A stretch of 64,000 nucleotides of DNA from Solirubrobacter ginsenosidimutans (GTDB lineage Bacteria > Actinomycetota > Thermoleophilia > Solirubrobacterales > Solirubrobacteraceae), in contig NZ_JAPDOD010000049.1 of the NCBI RefSeq assembly GCF_027587205.1, positions 1 through 64,000 on the forward strand. Direction: 5' to 3'. The notes below the pieces were generated by a model that searched no databases, had not been told where the DNA came from, and saw nothing but the letters and a program-made list of their open reading frames with translations. The position numbers were made by a program, and so were the translations under genes. This document shows, piece after piece, positions 7,059 through 15,064 of the stretch; position 1 is the stretch's first letter; the number at the start of each line of letters is the position of its first letter.

Positions 7059-8137
7059 TCCCCGATCCCGCCGTCCCGCGCCGCGACGCCCTCCTGCGCC
7101 CCGAGACGATGGCCGGCGTCATCTCCCAGCGCCTGCTCGGCGGCGTGCCGGTCGAGCGCTGCGAGCGCGTCTACGTGAAGTACCGCGTGGGCGAGAGCCT
7201 CCGCGCGGTCTACCGCTACGACGGCGCCCACGTCGCCGCCCGCACCGGCAAGCGCGACGGCATCGCCGCGCCCGAGGTCGGCGCCGCGCTCTACCCCTTC
7301 CCGCACGACCGCAAGCTGGACCTCGCCGCGGTCGAGCGCGTGCTCGACGAGGGTCTTTCCCCCCACCTCGTCGCCTGGGCCGCCGAGCAGTCGGCGACCT
7401 TCGAGTGCCGCGACCCGTCGGGACGCGTGGTCGCGTACGCCAAGGTGCAGCGCGACGCTGCACCTTGGCCCGCACTCGACGCCGTCCGCGTGCCGCGGGT
7501 GCTCGCCACCGCCGACGGCCTCCTCCTGCTGGAAGCGCTGGAAGGCGAGCGGCTCGACCGCGGGGGCCAAAGAGGCCTCGCCGCGCTCGGCGCGACGCTG
7601 GCCGCCCTCCACGCCACGAACATAAAGGGGGTCAGACCCCGTTTAGGTTTGATGTTTTCGCGGCTCGACCCCACGCGGCTCTTCACGGCCGCTGAGGTGA
7701 TCGGGCGGGTGCGGCCCGACGCGGCGCCCTCGGCTGAGCGGCTCCTCACCCGCCTGCTCGAGCGCAGCGAGGACGCGCACGCCGAGCCCGTGCTGATCCA
7801 CGGCGACGCGAACCTTCGCAACGCGCTGTTGCAGCGCGACGGGACCGTCGCGCTGCTCGACCTCGAGGACCTGAGCGCCGGGCCCGCCGCGGCGGACCTC
7901 GGGCAGGTGCTGGCGGCGCTGCTCGTCAATCGCACGCCCCACGCGGCCCGCGCGCTGCTCGAAGGCTACGGCGACCCGCCCGACGAGGCCGCGCTGCGCT
8001 GGTACACGGCCGCGTCGATCCTCGCCCGCCAAGCGCTGCCCGCCGTCAGTCGCCACCGCCCCGACCTGCTCGCGCGGCTCACGCAGCTGCTCGACGCCGG
8101 CAACGCCCTGCTCACCCCCAACCAGGTGCCCGCATGA
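7055..8137 (+). CDS. Aminoglycoside phosphotransferase-like kinase with in-frame palindromic insertions
   Basis: A 360-residue APH/choline-kinase fold protein. The Brenner-type catalytic loop is LIHGDANLRNALL (His249, Asp251), followed by the metal-binding LLDLEDLSAG. In a glycan operon it more likely phosphorylates a sugar or lipid precursor than a drug (inference). Two structured DNA segments lie within the coding frame without disrupting it: a perfect 14-bp-arm hairpin (residues about 129-139) and a GGGGTC/GACCCC palindrome (residues about 188-201, giving NIKGVRPRLGLM). Both sit in variable regions before the catalytic loop. Overlaps of 4 nt at each end couple it to its neighbours. Confidence 0.87.
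   Translation: MIPDPAVPRRDALLRPETMAGVISQRLLGGVPVERCERVYVKYRVGESLRAVYRYDGAHVAARTGKRDGIAAPEVGAALYPFPHDRKLDLAAVERVLDEGLSPHLVAWAAEQSATFECRDPSGRVVAYAKVQRDAAPWPALDAVRVPRVLATADGLLLLEALEGERLDRGGQRGLAALGATLAALHATNIKGVRPRLGLMFSRLDPTRLFTAAEVIGRVRPDAAPSAERLLTRLLERSEDAHAEPVLIHGDANLRNALLQRDGTVALLDLEDLSAGPAAADLGQVLAALLVNRTPHAARALLEGYGDPPDEAALRWYTAASILARQALPAVSRHRPDLLARLTQLLDAGNALLTPNQVPA
7439..7469. repeat. Perfect hairpin palindrome inside a coding gene
   Basis: Arms GCCAAGGTGCAGCG and CGCTGCACCTTGGC are perfect complements of 14 bp separated by CGA. The element is in frame within the APH-like kinase gene. Its length and perfection are far beyond what codon bias produces by chance. Confidence 0.8.
7617..7659. 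repeat. Palindromic element with GGGGTC-A-GACCCC core inserted in frame in the kinase gene
   Basis: The core palindrome at 7628-7640 is flanked by AT-rich sequence (AAA before, GTTTAGGTTTG after) and by short outer arms AACAT (7619-7623) and ATGTT (7652-7656). Base composition drops sharply relative to the surrounding gene. The same core and outer-arm layout recurs at 23840-23894. Confidence 0.75.
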
Positions 8138-9204
8138 AGCCCGCGCTGCTCTTCTACTGCCAGCACAGCGTCGGCCTCGGGCACCTGATGCGCAGCTACG
8201 CGCTGACGGAAGCGCTGGCCGAGCGCTTCCGGGTCGTGCTGCTCGCGGGTGGGGAGCTCCCCACCGGCATCGAGCCGCCAAACGGCGTCGAGATCGTCGC
8301 CCTGCCGCCGCTCGGCGTGAGAAACGGCGCGTTCGGCAGCGGCGACCCGCGCTACACGACCGAGGCCGCGTGGGAGGTCCGCGCACGCCGCATCCAAGAC
8401 GCCCTCGAGGCCACGCGACCCAGCGTCGTCCTCGTCGAGCTGTTCCCGTTCGGGCGCGCGAAGTTCGCCCGCGAGCTCGTCCCGCTCCTCACGCGAGCAC
8501 GCGAACTCGGCGCCACGACCGCCTGCAGCCTCAGAGACATCCTCGTCAGCACCCGCGAGAACCAGAAGGAGCACGACGACCGCGCCGCGCGCCTCGCCAA
8601 CGCGCACCTCGACCTGATCCTCGTGCACTGCGACCCGCGGTTCGCCCGCCTCGAGGAGACCTTCAAGCCGCGGATCCCGCTCAGCGTGCCGGTCCACTAC
8701 ACGGGCTTCGTCGCCCGCAACGGGCACGCACCAGGCGATCGCCAAGAGCACATCGTCGTCTCCGCCGGCGGCGGGCGGGTCGGGCGGCCGCTGCTCGAAG
8801 AGGCGATCAAGGCGTCCGACGGCCGCCCGATGCGCGCCATCGCCGGCCCGCTGATGCCGATCAGCGACTACGAGGCGCTCGAAGCGATCGCCCCGCCCAA
8901 CGTCGAACTCGTCCGATCCGTCCCCGACCTCGCCCACGAGCTGAGCCGCGCCCGCGCCAGCATCAGCCAGTGCGGCTACAACACCGCGCTCGACGTCCTC
9001 AGGACGCGGGTCCCCGCGCTGGTCGTCCCCTACGCGACGCCTGAGGAGGACGAGCAGACCCGCCGCGCCAGGCGGCTGCAGAGCCTCGGGGTGGTCCAGG
9101 TCGCGACGCACATCAACGGCGACATCCCCGCGCTGCTGCGCTTCACCCCGAGCGCCACGACCCTCGACCTCGACGGCGCGGCGAAGACCGCCGAACTGCT
9201 GTGA
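8134..9204 (+). CDS. MurG/GT28-like glycosyltransferase
   Basis: A 356-residue GT-B protein. It opens with LLFYCQHSVGLGHLMRSYALTEAL, the Gly-rich N-terminal loop of MurG-like enzymes. The C-terminal half has IVVSAGGGRVGRPLL (about 205) and SISQCGYNTALDVL (about 275), matching the donor-binding region of GT28-type proteins. VVPYATPEEDEQTRRA resembles the MurG PHRxxE-like end. It probably adds a sugar to a lipid- or glycan-linked acceptor at the inner membrane face. Coupled by ATGA overlap to the kinase and by GTGA to the ABC exporter. Confidence 0.82.
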   Translation: MKPALLFYCQHSVGLGHLMRSYALTEALAERFRVVLLAGGELPTGIEPPNGVEIVALPPLGVRNGAFGSGDPRYTTEAAWEVRARRIQDALEATRPSVVLVELFPFGRAKFARELVPLLTRARELGATTACSLRDILVSTRENQKEHDDRAARLANAHLDLILVHCDPRFARLEETFKPRIPLSVPVHYTGFVARNGHAPGDRQEHIVVSAGGGRVGRPLLEEAIKASDGRPMRAIAGPLMPISDYEALEAIAPPNVELVRSVPDLAHELSRARASISQCGYNTALDVLRTRVPALVVPYATPEEDEQTRRARRLQSLGVVQVATHINGDIPALLRFTPSATTLDLDGAAKTAELL

Positions 9205-10874
9205 ACGTCCTGCGCCCGTACATCGTCAAGCAATGGCGCGCGCTGCTGGGCGCGTCGATCGGCACCGTGGTCATCGCACTCGCCGAGCTCGCCAAGCCCT
9301 GGCCGATCGCGCTGATCGTCGACCACGTAATCGGCGACCGCCACGCCCCGTTCGACGTCGACACCGGCTTCCTGCTGGCGATCGGCGCGCTGATCCTCGC
9401 GATCGCGGTCGCCGAGTCCGCCGCCACCTACTTCTCCAACCTCTGGCTGCAGAGCGCCGGCGAGCGCATCACCCACGAGCTGCGGGTCGCGATCTACGAC
9501 CACCTCCAGCGCCTCAGCCTCGCCTTCCACCAGCGCACCCACAAGGGCGATCTCCTCACCCGCGTGACCGAGGACGTCAACGACATGGGCGAGCTGTTCT
9601 CAGACACCCTCGGCGAGATGCTGCAGTCCGCCCTGCTCGCCGCGGGCATGACGGTCGTGCTGCTCTACATCGACCCGGTGCTCGCGCTCGCGAGCCTGCT
9701 GACCGCGCCGCTGCTCGTCGCCGTGAGCTTCGTCTTCCGCCGCAGGGTCCGCGAGCGCGCCCGCAAGCAGCGGCGCCAGGAGGGCGATCTGGCGAGCGTG
9801 GCCAACGAGGCGCTGTCGGCGATGCAGGTCGTCAAAGCGTTCGGCGGGGAAGCGCACGAGTCCGAGCGCATCCGCGACAAGAGCGAGCAGCGCATGGGCG
9901 TCGGCGTCGAGGTCGCCCGCCTCCAGGCCCGCTTCGACGGCACCATCGGCGTCCTCCGAGCCTTCGCCACCGCCGTCGTGACCGTGTTCGGCGTCATCCG
10001 CGTGAGCAAGGGCGAGCTGAGCACGGGGGACCTGATCATCTTCGTCAGCTACACCCGCAAGGCCTCGAGCCCGATGCGCTCCTTCGCCCGCGAGGCGGCC
10101 AAGCTCACCGCCGCGCTCGCCCGCGCCGACCGCATCGCCGAGATCCTCGCCACCGACGAGGTGATCGTGGATAAGCCAGGCGGGTATTCCGGCCCGAGGG
10201 CCGCGGGCGAGATCGAGCTCGAGCACGTGACGTTCGCCTACGCCGGCGAGCGCCCCGCCCTCCAGGACGTCAGCCTCACCATCCCGAAGGGCTCGCGCCT
10301 CGCATTGACCGGCGAGTCCGGCGCCGGCAAGTCCACCCTCTCCGCCCTCGTCGCCCGCTTCTACGACCCGACGCAAGGCACAGTGCGAATCGACGGCCGC
10401 GACGCCCGCGACTGCTCCCTGCACTGGCTGCGCGACCAGATCGCCGTCGTCCTCCAGGACACCGTGCTGTTCTCGGGCACGGTCCGCGACAACATCGCCT
10501 ACGGCACCGACGCCACCGACCACGACATCGTCGACGCCGCCAGGGCCGCCGCCGCCCACGCGTTCATCCAGCAGCTCCCGGACGGCTACGACACCGAGCT
10601 GGGCCCGCAGGGCACCGGCCTCTCCGGCGGGCAGCGCCAGCGGATCGGGATCGCCCGTACGCTGCTGCGCAATCCGCCCGTGATCATCCTCGACGAGCCC
10701 ACCACATCGCTCGACCAGGCCAGCGAGGACCAGGTCCTCGAGGGCCTCGACCGTCTGATGCGCGGCCGTACGTGCCTGCTGATCACCCACTCACCGCGGC
10801 TCGCCCGCACCGCAGACCAGATCATCGAACTCGATCACGGACGGATCGTCCAGACGGAGGCCCCCGTTGCCTAG
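9201..10874 (+). CDS. ABC exporter, fused permease-ATPase (MsbA-like)
   Basis: A 557-residue half-transporter. The membrane domain spans about 1-300 with six helices. The nucleotide-binding domain has Walker A GESGAGKST (from about 371), the Q-loop in VVLQDTVLFSGTVRDNIAYG, signature LSGGQRQRIGIA (from about 474), Walker B VIILDEPTTSLD and the H-loop histidine in LLITHSPR. It would homodimerise and flip a lipid-linked glycan or lipid across the membrane. Its position inside the glycosyltransferase operon supports an export role for the product made by its neighbours. Confidence 0.93.
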   Translation: MNVLRPYIVKQWRALLGASIGTVVIALAELAKPWPIALIVDHVIGDRHAPFDVDTGFLLAIGALILAIAVAESAATYFSNLWLQSAGERITHELRVAIYDHLQRLSLAFHQRTHKGDLLTRVTEDVNDMGELFSDTLGEMLQSALLAAGMTVVLLYIDPVLALASLLTAPLLVAVSFVFRRRVRERARKQRRQEGDLASVANEALSAMQVVKAFGGEAHESERIRDKSEQRMGVGVEVARLQARFDGTIGVLRAFATAVVTVFGVIRVSKGELSTGDLIIFVSYTRKASSPMRSFAREAAKLTAALARADRIAEILATDEVIVDKPGGYSGPRAAGEIELEHVTFAYAGERPALQDVSLTIPKGSRLALTGESGAGKSTLSALVARFYDPTQGTVRIDGRDARDCSLHWLRDQIAVVLQDTVLFSGTVRDNIAYGTDATDHDIVDAARAAAAHAFIQQLPDGYDTELGPQGTGLSGGQRQRIGIARTLLRNPPVIILDEPTTSLDQASEDQVLEGLDRLMRGRTCLLITHSPRLARTADQIIELDHGRIVQTEAPVA

Positions 10875-11844
10875 TGCTCTCGTCACCGGTTGCGCCGGCT
10901 TCATCGGAAGCCACCTCACCGAGTCACTGCTCGCAGACGGGTTCGACGTCCTCGGCGTGGACTGCTTCAACGACAACTACCCGCGCGCCGACAAGCTCGC
11001 CAACCTCGCCCACGCGAGCGAGCACGACCGCTTCCGCCTGATCGCCGCCGACCTCGCCGCGCTCGACGCGGAGCACCTGCTCGACGGCATCGACGTCGTC
11101 TTCCACCTCGCCGGCGAGCCCGGGGTGCGCGCCAGCTGGGGCCCGCGCTTCGACCGCTACACCCACCACAACGTCCAGGCCACGCAGCACCTGCTCGAGG
11201 CGGCGCGCACACACGCCCCGAAGTTCGTCTACGCGTCCTCGAGCTCGATCTACGGCGACGCGCTGAAGCTCCCCACGCACGAGGACGAGACCCCGCGCCC
11301 GCTCTCGCCCTACGGCGTCACCAAGCTCGCCGCCGAGCACCTGTGTGTGCTCTACGGCGAGGAGCACGGCGTCGACACCGCCGCCCTGCGGTACTTCAGC
11401 GTCTACGGCCCGCGCCAGCGCCCGGACATGGCCTTCCGTCGCTTCTGCGAGGCCATCCACGCCCACGACCCGATCGAGGTCTACGGCGACGGCCGCCAGA
11501 CCCGCGATTTCACCTACGTGGGTGACGTGGTCGCCGCCACCCGCGCGGCGGGGGAGCGGGAGACCCCCAAGGGCCGCGTGTACAACATCGGCGGCGGGAA
11601 CCGCACCAGCCTGCGCTGCGCGCTGGAGGTGCTCGCCGGGCTCGCCGGGCGCCCGCTCGGCGTCCGCCACCACGACCGCGAGTCCGGCGACGTGCTCGAC
11701 ACCGGCGCGGACACGACCCGCGCGCGGCAGGAGCTCGGGTTCGATCCGACGACCACGCTCGAGGAGGGACTCGCCGCGGAGCTGGACTGGGTCCGCGCAC
11801 GCAACCGCGAAACCCCCCGGATGCAGAGCTTGACCGCTTCTTGA
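10867..11844 (+). CDS. NAD-dependent nucleotide-sugar epimerase/dehydratase
   Basis: A 325-residue extended short-chain dehydrogenase. The NAD-binding TGCAGFIGSHL is at the N-terminus, the catalytic block SSSSIYG sits near 126, and Tyr149-x3-Lys153 falls in SPYGVTKLAAEH. RYFSVYGPRQRPDMA follows, typical of UDP-glucose/UDP-glucuronate 4-epimerases. It supplies an activated sugar to the upstream glycosyltransferases. The TTG start lies 8 nt inside the end of the ABC gene, the sixth and last member of the coupled operon. Confidence 0.9.
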   Translation: MPSALVTGCAGFIGSHLTESLLADGFDVLGVDCFNDNYPRADKLANLAHASEHDRFRLIAADLAALDAEHLLDGIDVVFHLAGEPGVRASWGPRFDRYTHHNVQATQHLLEAARTHAPKFVYASSSSIYGDALKLPTHEDETPRPLSPYGVTKLAAEHLCVLYGEEHGVDTAALRYFSVYGPRQRPDMAFRRFCEAIHAHDPIEVYGDGRQTRDFTYVGDVVAATRAAGERETPKGRVYNIGGGNRTSLRCALEVLAGLAGRPLGVRHHDRESGDVLDTGADTTRARQELGFDPTTTLEEGLAAELDWVRARNRETPRMQSLTAS

Positions 11845-11862
11845 CGAAAGCCCCACCCCGGC

Positions 11863-12315
11863 TTGAGGGAGCCGTCCGATATCCGGGGTGTGCCCCGCTT
11901 CAGTCCGAATCCCAATCGCCCGGACCATCTCGTCGCGTCGATCGTCGCGCTCGCCGAGCAGACCAATCGCCTCGCCCTCGAGTCCGCCCTGGAGGCCGCC
12001 CGCGCCGACAGCCTCGGCAAGGTGACGACCGTCGTCGAGCAGGTCTGCCGGCTCGCGGTCGGTGCCGGCGTCGCCGCAGGTGAGATCGCCTGGCTCGTCT
12101 CGGAGCTCCAGACCGCGCAGCCGACCGACCATCAGCTCGGCGAGGCCGCCGTCGCCGTCTCGGGCATGCAGAGCGCGATGAGCGCCGTCGCCTTCGCCGT
12201 CGGCGAGGTCGCCGACCGTGGCGGACCGACCGAGATCGCCTCCTCCGCCGAAGCGCTGCGCCGCGTCGCCGCGCAGCTCGAAGGCCTGCTGCAGCGCATT
12301 CAGCCCTGCGTCTGA
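11863..12315 (+). CDS. MCP signalling-domain-like small protein
   Basis: A protein of up to 150 residues with no membrane segment or HAMP domain. Residues about 25-70 (LAEQTNRLALESALEAARAD, then GKVTTVVEQVCRLA) clearly resemble the conserved hairpin tip of methyl-accepting chemotaxis proteins, where CheA and CheW dock. The rest is Ala/Glu-rich helix. It could be a soluble mini-receptor or an evolutionary fragment recruited for another role. The start is uncertain: TTG at 11863 gives the longest form, GTG at 11890 a form 9 residues shorter. It overlaps the convergent PucR gene by 16 nt. Confidence 0.65.
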   Translation: MREPSDIRGVPRFSPNPNRPDHLVASIVALAEQTNRLALESALEAARADSLGKVTTVVEQVCRLAVGAGVAAGEIAWLVSELQTAQPTDHQLGEAAVAVSGMQSAMSAVAFAVGEVADRGGPTEIASSAEALRRVAAQLEGLLQRIQPCV

Positions 12316-13445
12316 CCGCCTTTTAGCCGCGCGAGGCGCAGCGCGAGGTGGCAGAGCAGCCGGTCCTCGCCGTCGTGCAGGTTGACGCCCGCCACTTCCT
12401 CGATCCGGCGCAGCCGGTAGTAGAGGCCGCCACGGTGCAGCGAGAGCGCCGCCGCCGTGCGCTTCACGTCCCCCGCGTGATCGAGGTAGGCCTCGAGCGT
12501 CCGCACGAGCGCCTGATCGCCGGCCAGCAGCCGGCGCAGCCCGTCGGGGAGATCCTCCAGCGCGGCGTCCGGGAGCGCCGTGACCACGCGCTCGACGCCC
12601 AGCAGGTCCCAGCTCGCGGTGCCTGACTCCGAGTGGGCGGCCACACGCAACGCCGCCAGGGCACGGCGGTAGGACGTGGGCAGCTCGTAGAGATCCTCCA
12701 CGGCCTCGCCCTGACCCACCAGCGCGCTCGGCGCGCTGAGCGTCCCGAGCGCCTCCATCACCGCGTTGCCGGCCAGCCCGCGCACGCCCGCCAGGCAGAC
12801 CAGCCGGCCGTCGAGCTCGGCGCAGATCGCCTGCTTGGCCGCCAGCCGCGCGCGCAGCCGGTCCAGCGCCTCGGCGCTCCACTCGTCCCCCGCCGGCCCG
12901 GCGGGCGCCGCGACCCACACGCACACCGGCCGCAGCGGCAGGTAGTGCTCGGCCTCGAGCGTCGTCGCCGCGGCCTCGACCTCGCGCGGCTCGCCGCTGA
13001 GCAGCGCGACGACGAGCTGCTGCTCGTGGCGGCGGCGCAGGAGCTGGGCGTCGGCGTCGGGACCCACCAGCGCGGCCGCCTCGGCCGCCGCGGCGCGTGC
13101 GAGGCGGAGATCGGCCTCCGCGACCGGCGGGTCCTCGAACAGCCAGAGGTAGCCGAGCCTCCTCCCCCCACCGACGAGCGGGACGCAGACCCGCGCGCGC
13201 ATGCCGATGTCCGGCCGCGCGGGGATGTGCACCGGGCCCGCAGCCGTGCGAATGCCCTCGTCGAACAGCGCCACGCGCGCGTCATCAGGCGAGTGCCGGC
13301 CGAGGATGCTCGCCGTGCGCACGTCGTCGAGTTCGCCGAATTGGCTGCTGTAGGCCAGCGGCCGCAATTCGGCGTCGTCGATCAGGACCGGTCGCCCGAG
13401 ACTGAGGCTCAGCGCGTCGACGATCTCCTGGAGACCCCGGTCCAC
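12300..13445 (-). CDS. PucR/CdaR-family transcriptional regulator
   Basis: A 381-residue regulator with a GAF-like sensor region (about 1-130, with the LIDDAELRPLAYSSQFGELDD opening), a central GGDEF-like CdaR domain (about 165-290), and a C-terminal HTH_30. The HTH reads AYLDHAGDVKRTAAALSLHR followed by YYRLRRIEEVAGVNL, the classical PucR signature. Its ligand is unknown. Start at GTG. It lies between the polysaccharide operon and the CpsB-like phosphatase but points away from the former. Confidence 0.9.
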   Translation of the reverse strand: MDRGLQEIVDALSLSLGRPVLIDDAELRPLAYSSQFGELDDVRTASILGRHSPDDARVALFDEGIRTAAGPVHIPARPDIGMRARVCVPLVGGGRRLGYLWLFEDPPVAEADLRLARAAAAEAAALVGPDADAQLLRRRHEQQLVVALLSGEPREVEAAATTLEAEHYLPLRPVCVWVAAPAGPAGDEWSAEALDRLRARLAAKQAICAELDGRLVCLAGVRGLAGNAVMEALGTLSAPSALVGQGEAVEDLYELPTSYRRALAALRVAAHSESGTASWDLLGVERVVTALPDAALEDLPDGLRRLLAGDQALVRTLEAYLDHAGDVKRTAAALSLHRGGLYYRLRRIEEVAGVNLHDGEDRLLCHLALRLARLKGGQTQG

Positions 13446-13484
13446 CGGTTCCTCGTCCTCATGACGTGGAACCGAACTTACTCG

Positions 13485-14294
13485 TTAACGGATGCGGTCG
13501 GCGCTGGGCATCGTCTCGGTCAGATGAGAGATGCCCTCGTTGAGCAGGAACTTCGGGTTGGATTCCGTCAACCGCTGGGCCTGGATCTCGCTCGCTCCGG
13601 CGCGCACGAGCGCCCGGTAGCCGAGCGGGAGCGTGCTCTCGCGGGTGCCCGGATGGGTGTCGCCGGCGAGGCAGAACGCGCGCCCGTTGCGGACGAGCCG
13701 CGCGGCGGTGTCGCGCGCCTGTGCGCCGTGCTCGCCGAGCAGCGAGGAGACGTTGACCTGCAGCAGCGCGCCGTTCTCGACGTGCGGCTCCAACCGGTCC
13801 AGCGGCCCGCGGACGCGCTCGGGGTGGGCGAGCAGGAGGCCGTAGCCGAGGCCGGTCAGCCGCTTGACCGCGGCGTCGAACACGTAGTCGAGGCCCTCGA
13901 ACGGGCATTCGAGCAGCAGCCAGGCCGCGTGCTCCGGGCCCTGGGCGATCAGCGCCAACTCGCGCTCGGTCAGCTCCAGCGCGTCCTCGTCGGCGAGCTC
14001 GCCGCCGGGATGCAGGCGGACGGCGATCCCGTCCTCCTCGATCGCGCGCTGCGCGGCCTCGCGGCGGCCGGCCAGCTCGGCGATGTCGATGCGGGGGAAG
14101 TGCGCCCGCTTGATGTGCGGGGTGCAGGCGATGTCGAGCACGCCCTCGGCGTGCAGCCGGCGGGCAAACCGCCGGGTCTCCTCCATCGACTCAGCCCCGT
14201 CATCGAGGCCGGGGAGGAGATGCGAGTGGAGATCCACGTAAGTCACTCCCCTAAGTGGTAACAGCCGGTCCGGTGCGGGGAAGGCCGCTTTCAC
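13485..14294 (-). CDS. CpsB/CapC-type tyrosine-protein phosphatase (PHP family)
   Basis: A PHP-superfamily metallophosphatase of up to 269 residues. The N-terminal VDLHSHLLPGLDDGAES and CTPHIKRAHFP supply metal-binding histidines; LLLAHPERVRG and FCLAGDTH complete the site. Relatives dephosphorylate bacterial tyrosine kinases that control capsule chain length. This fits the nearby glycan locus, although no BY-kinase or Wzz is in the window. Two starts are possible: GTG at 14294 (used here) or GTG at 14246, which begins right at VTYVDLHSH. Confidence 0.85.
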   Translation of the reverse strand: MKAAFPAPDRLLPLRGVTYVDLHSHLLPGLDDGAESMEETRRFARRLHAEGVLDIACTPHIKRAHFPRIDIAELAGRREAAQRAIEEDGIAVRLHPGGELADEDALELTERELALIAQGPEHAAWLLLECPFEGLDYVFDAAVKRLTGLGYGLLLAHPERVRGPLDRLEPHVENGALLQVNVSSLLGEHGAQARDTAARLVRNGRAFCLAGDTHPGTRESTLPLGYRALVRAGASEIQAQRLTESNPKFLLNEGISHLTETMPSADRIR

Positions 14295-14324
14295 CTCATC
14301 AAAACATCTGCTAATCGGCGAAAG

Positions 14325-15053
14325 TCAGGTGAGTGTGACGAGGAGCACAATGATCAGGACGAGAGTGGCGCAGAGCGTGATCGTGAGCACCGTGTCGCGG
14401 CGGTGGCGGGCGCGCGTCGCCTCCACCCGCTGCAGTTCCTCGGCCAGCTGGCCCGCCGAGAGGTAGGCGCCTTCGACGGCGCGGGTGATGACGAGCTCGA
14501 GGTCGTCGCAGGGGTCGCGGGTCATCGAGGCGAGCAGGCGGGCGATCGAGGCCGACGAGGACGCGGCGGGTGGGGTGACGCCGAGGTGGGCGTCGAGACC
14601 GTCGAGGTGGGCGTCGCCGCCGGCGTCGACCCAGATCCGCTCGGGGGTGAGGGGCGGCGGGGCCGCGCCGGCCTCCTCCAGGGCGTCGACGGCGGAGGCG
14701 ACCTGGCGGGCGAGCTTGACCGACGGGGTCTGGGACATCGGGCCGCGGCTGAGCAGCTCGTCGAGGCGGGTGCCGCTCGGCGCCTCGGCGACGGCGACCG
14801 CGCGGCCGTCGAGCGTGCAAATGTCGTAGACGCCGAGGAGGTTCGGGTGCTCGACGGTGCCGAGGCGGTGGGCGCGCTCGAGGAAGCGGACGGTGGCGAG
14901 CGCTCCGGGCGGCTCGCCGGCGACGTGGAGCGTCACGGTGCGGCCGTCGTGCGGCTCATGCGCCCGCAATACGGCCACGCTTGCGTCCTCGCGCTCCACG
15001 GCCTCGATCAGGTAGCCGCCGAGCTCGCCCCCGGGTTGCACGCTGCCAACCAT
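14325..15053 (-). CDS. Tail-anchored protein-kinase-like (pseudokinase) protein
   Basis: A 242-residue protein whose N-terminal half follows a Ser/Thr-kinase outline: the GGYLIEAVEREDASVAVLRA N-lobe, then ERAHRLGTVEHPNLLGVYDI, typical of PknB-like kinases. The glycine loop is degenerate, the ATP lysine strand reads TVTLHVAG without Lys, and no HRD or DFG motif follows. The C-terminus ends in one strongly hydrophobic helix (about 223-242), giving a tail-anchored topology. The ATG has a good GGAGA ribosome site. Its start codon is only 11 bp from that of the divergent next gene. Probably a non-catalytic scaffold or sensor. Confidence 0.75.
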   Translation of the reverse strand: MVGSVQPGGELGGYLIEAVEREDASVAVLRAHEPHDGRTVTLHVAGEPPGALATVRFLERAHRLGTVEHPNLLGVYDICTLDGRAVAVAEAPSGTRLDELLSRGPMSQTPSVKLARQVASAVDALEEAGAAPPPLTPERIWVDAGGDAHLDGLDAHLGVTPPAASSSASIARLLASMTRDPCDDLELVITRAVEGAYLSAGQLAEELQRVEATRARHRRDTVLTITLCATLVLIIVLLVTLT

Positions 15054-15064
15054 AGGATCTCCGG

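Noticed and set aside
7439..7469. Rho-independent terminator inside the kinase gene
   Set aside because: There is no U-tract, and downstream genes overlap and clearly belong to the same operon.
7055..8137. Antibiotic resistance gene
   Set aside because: It has the APH fold but sits inside a glycan operon and shows no specific similarity to resistance enzymes, so a metabolic kinase is more likely.
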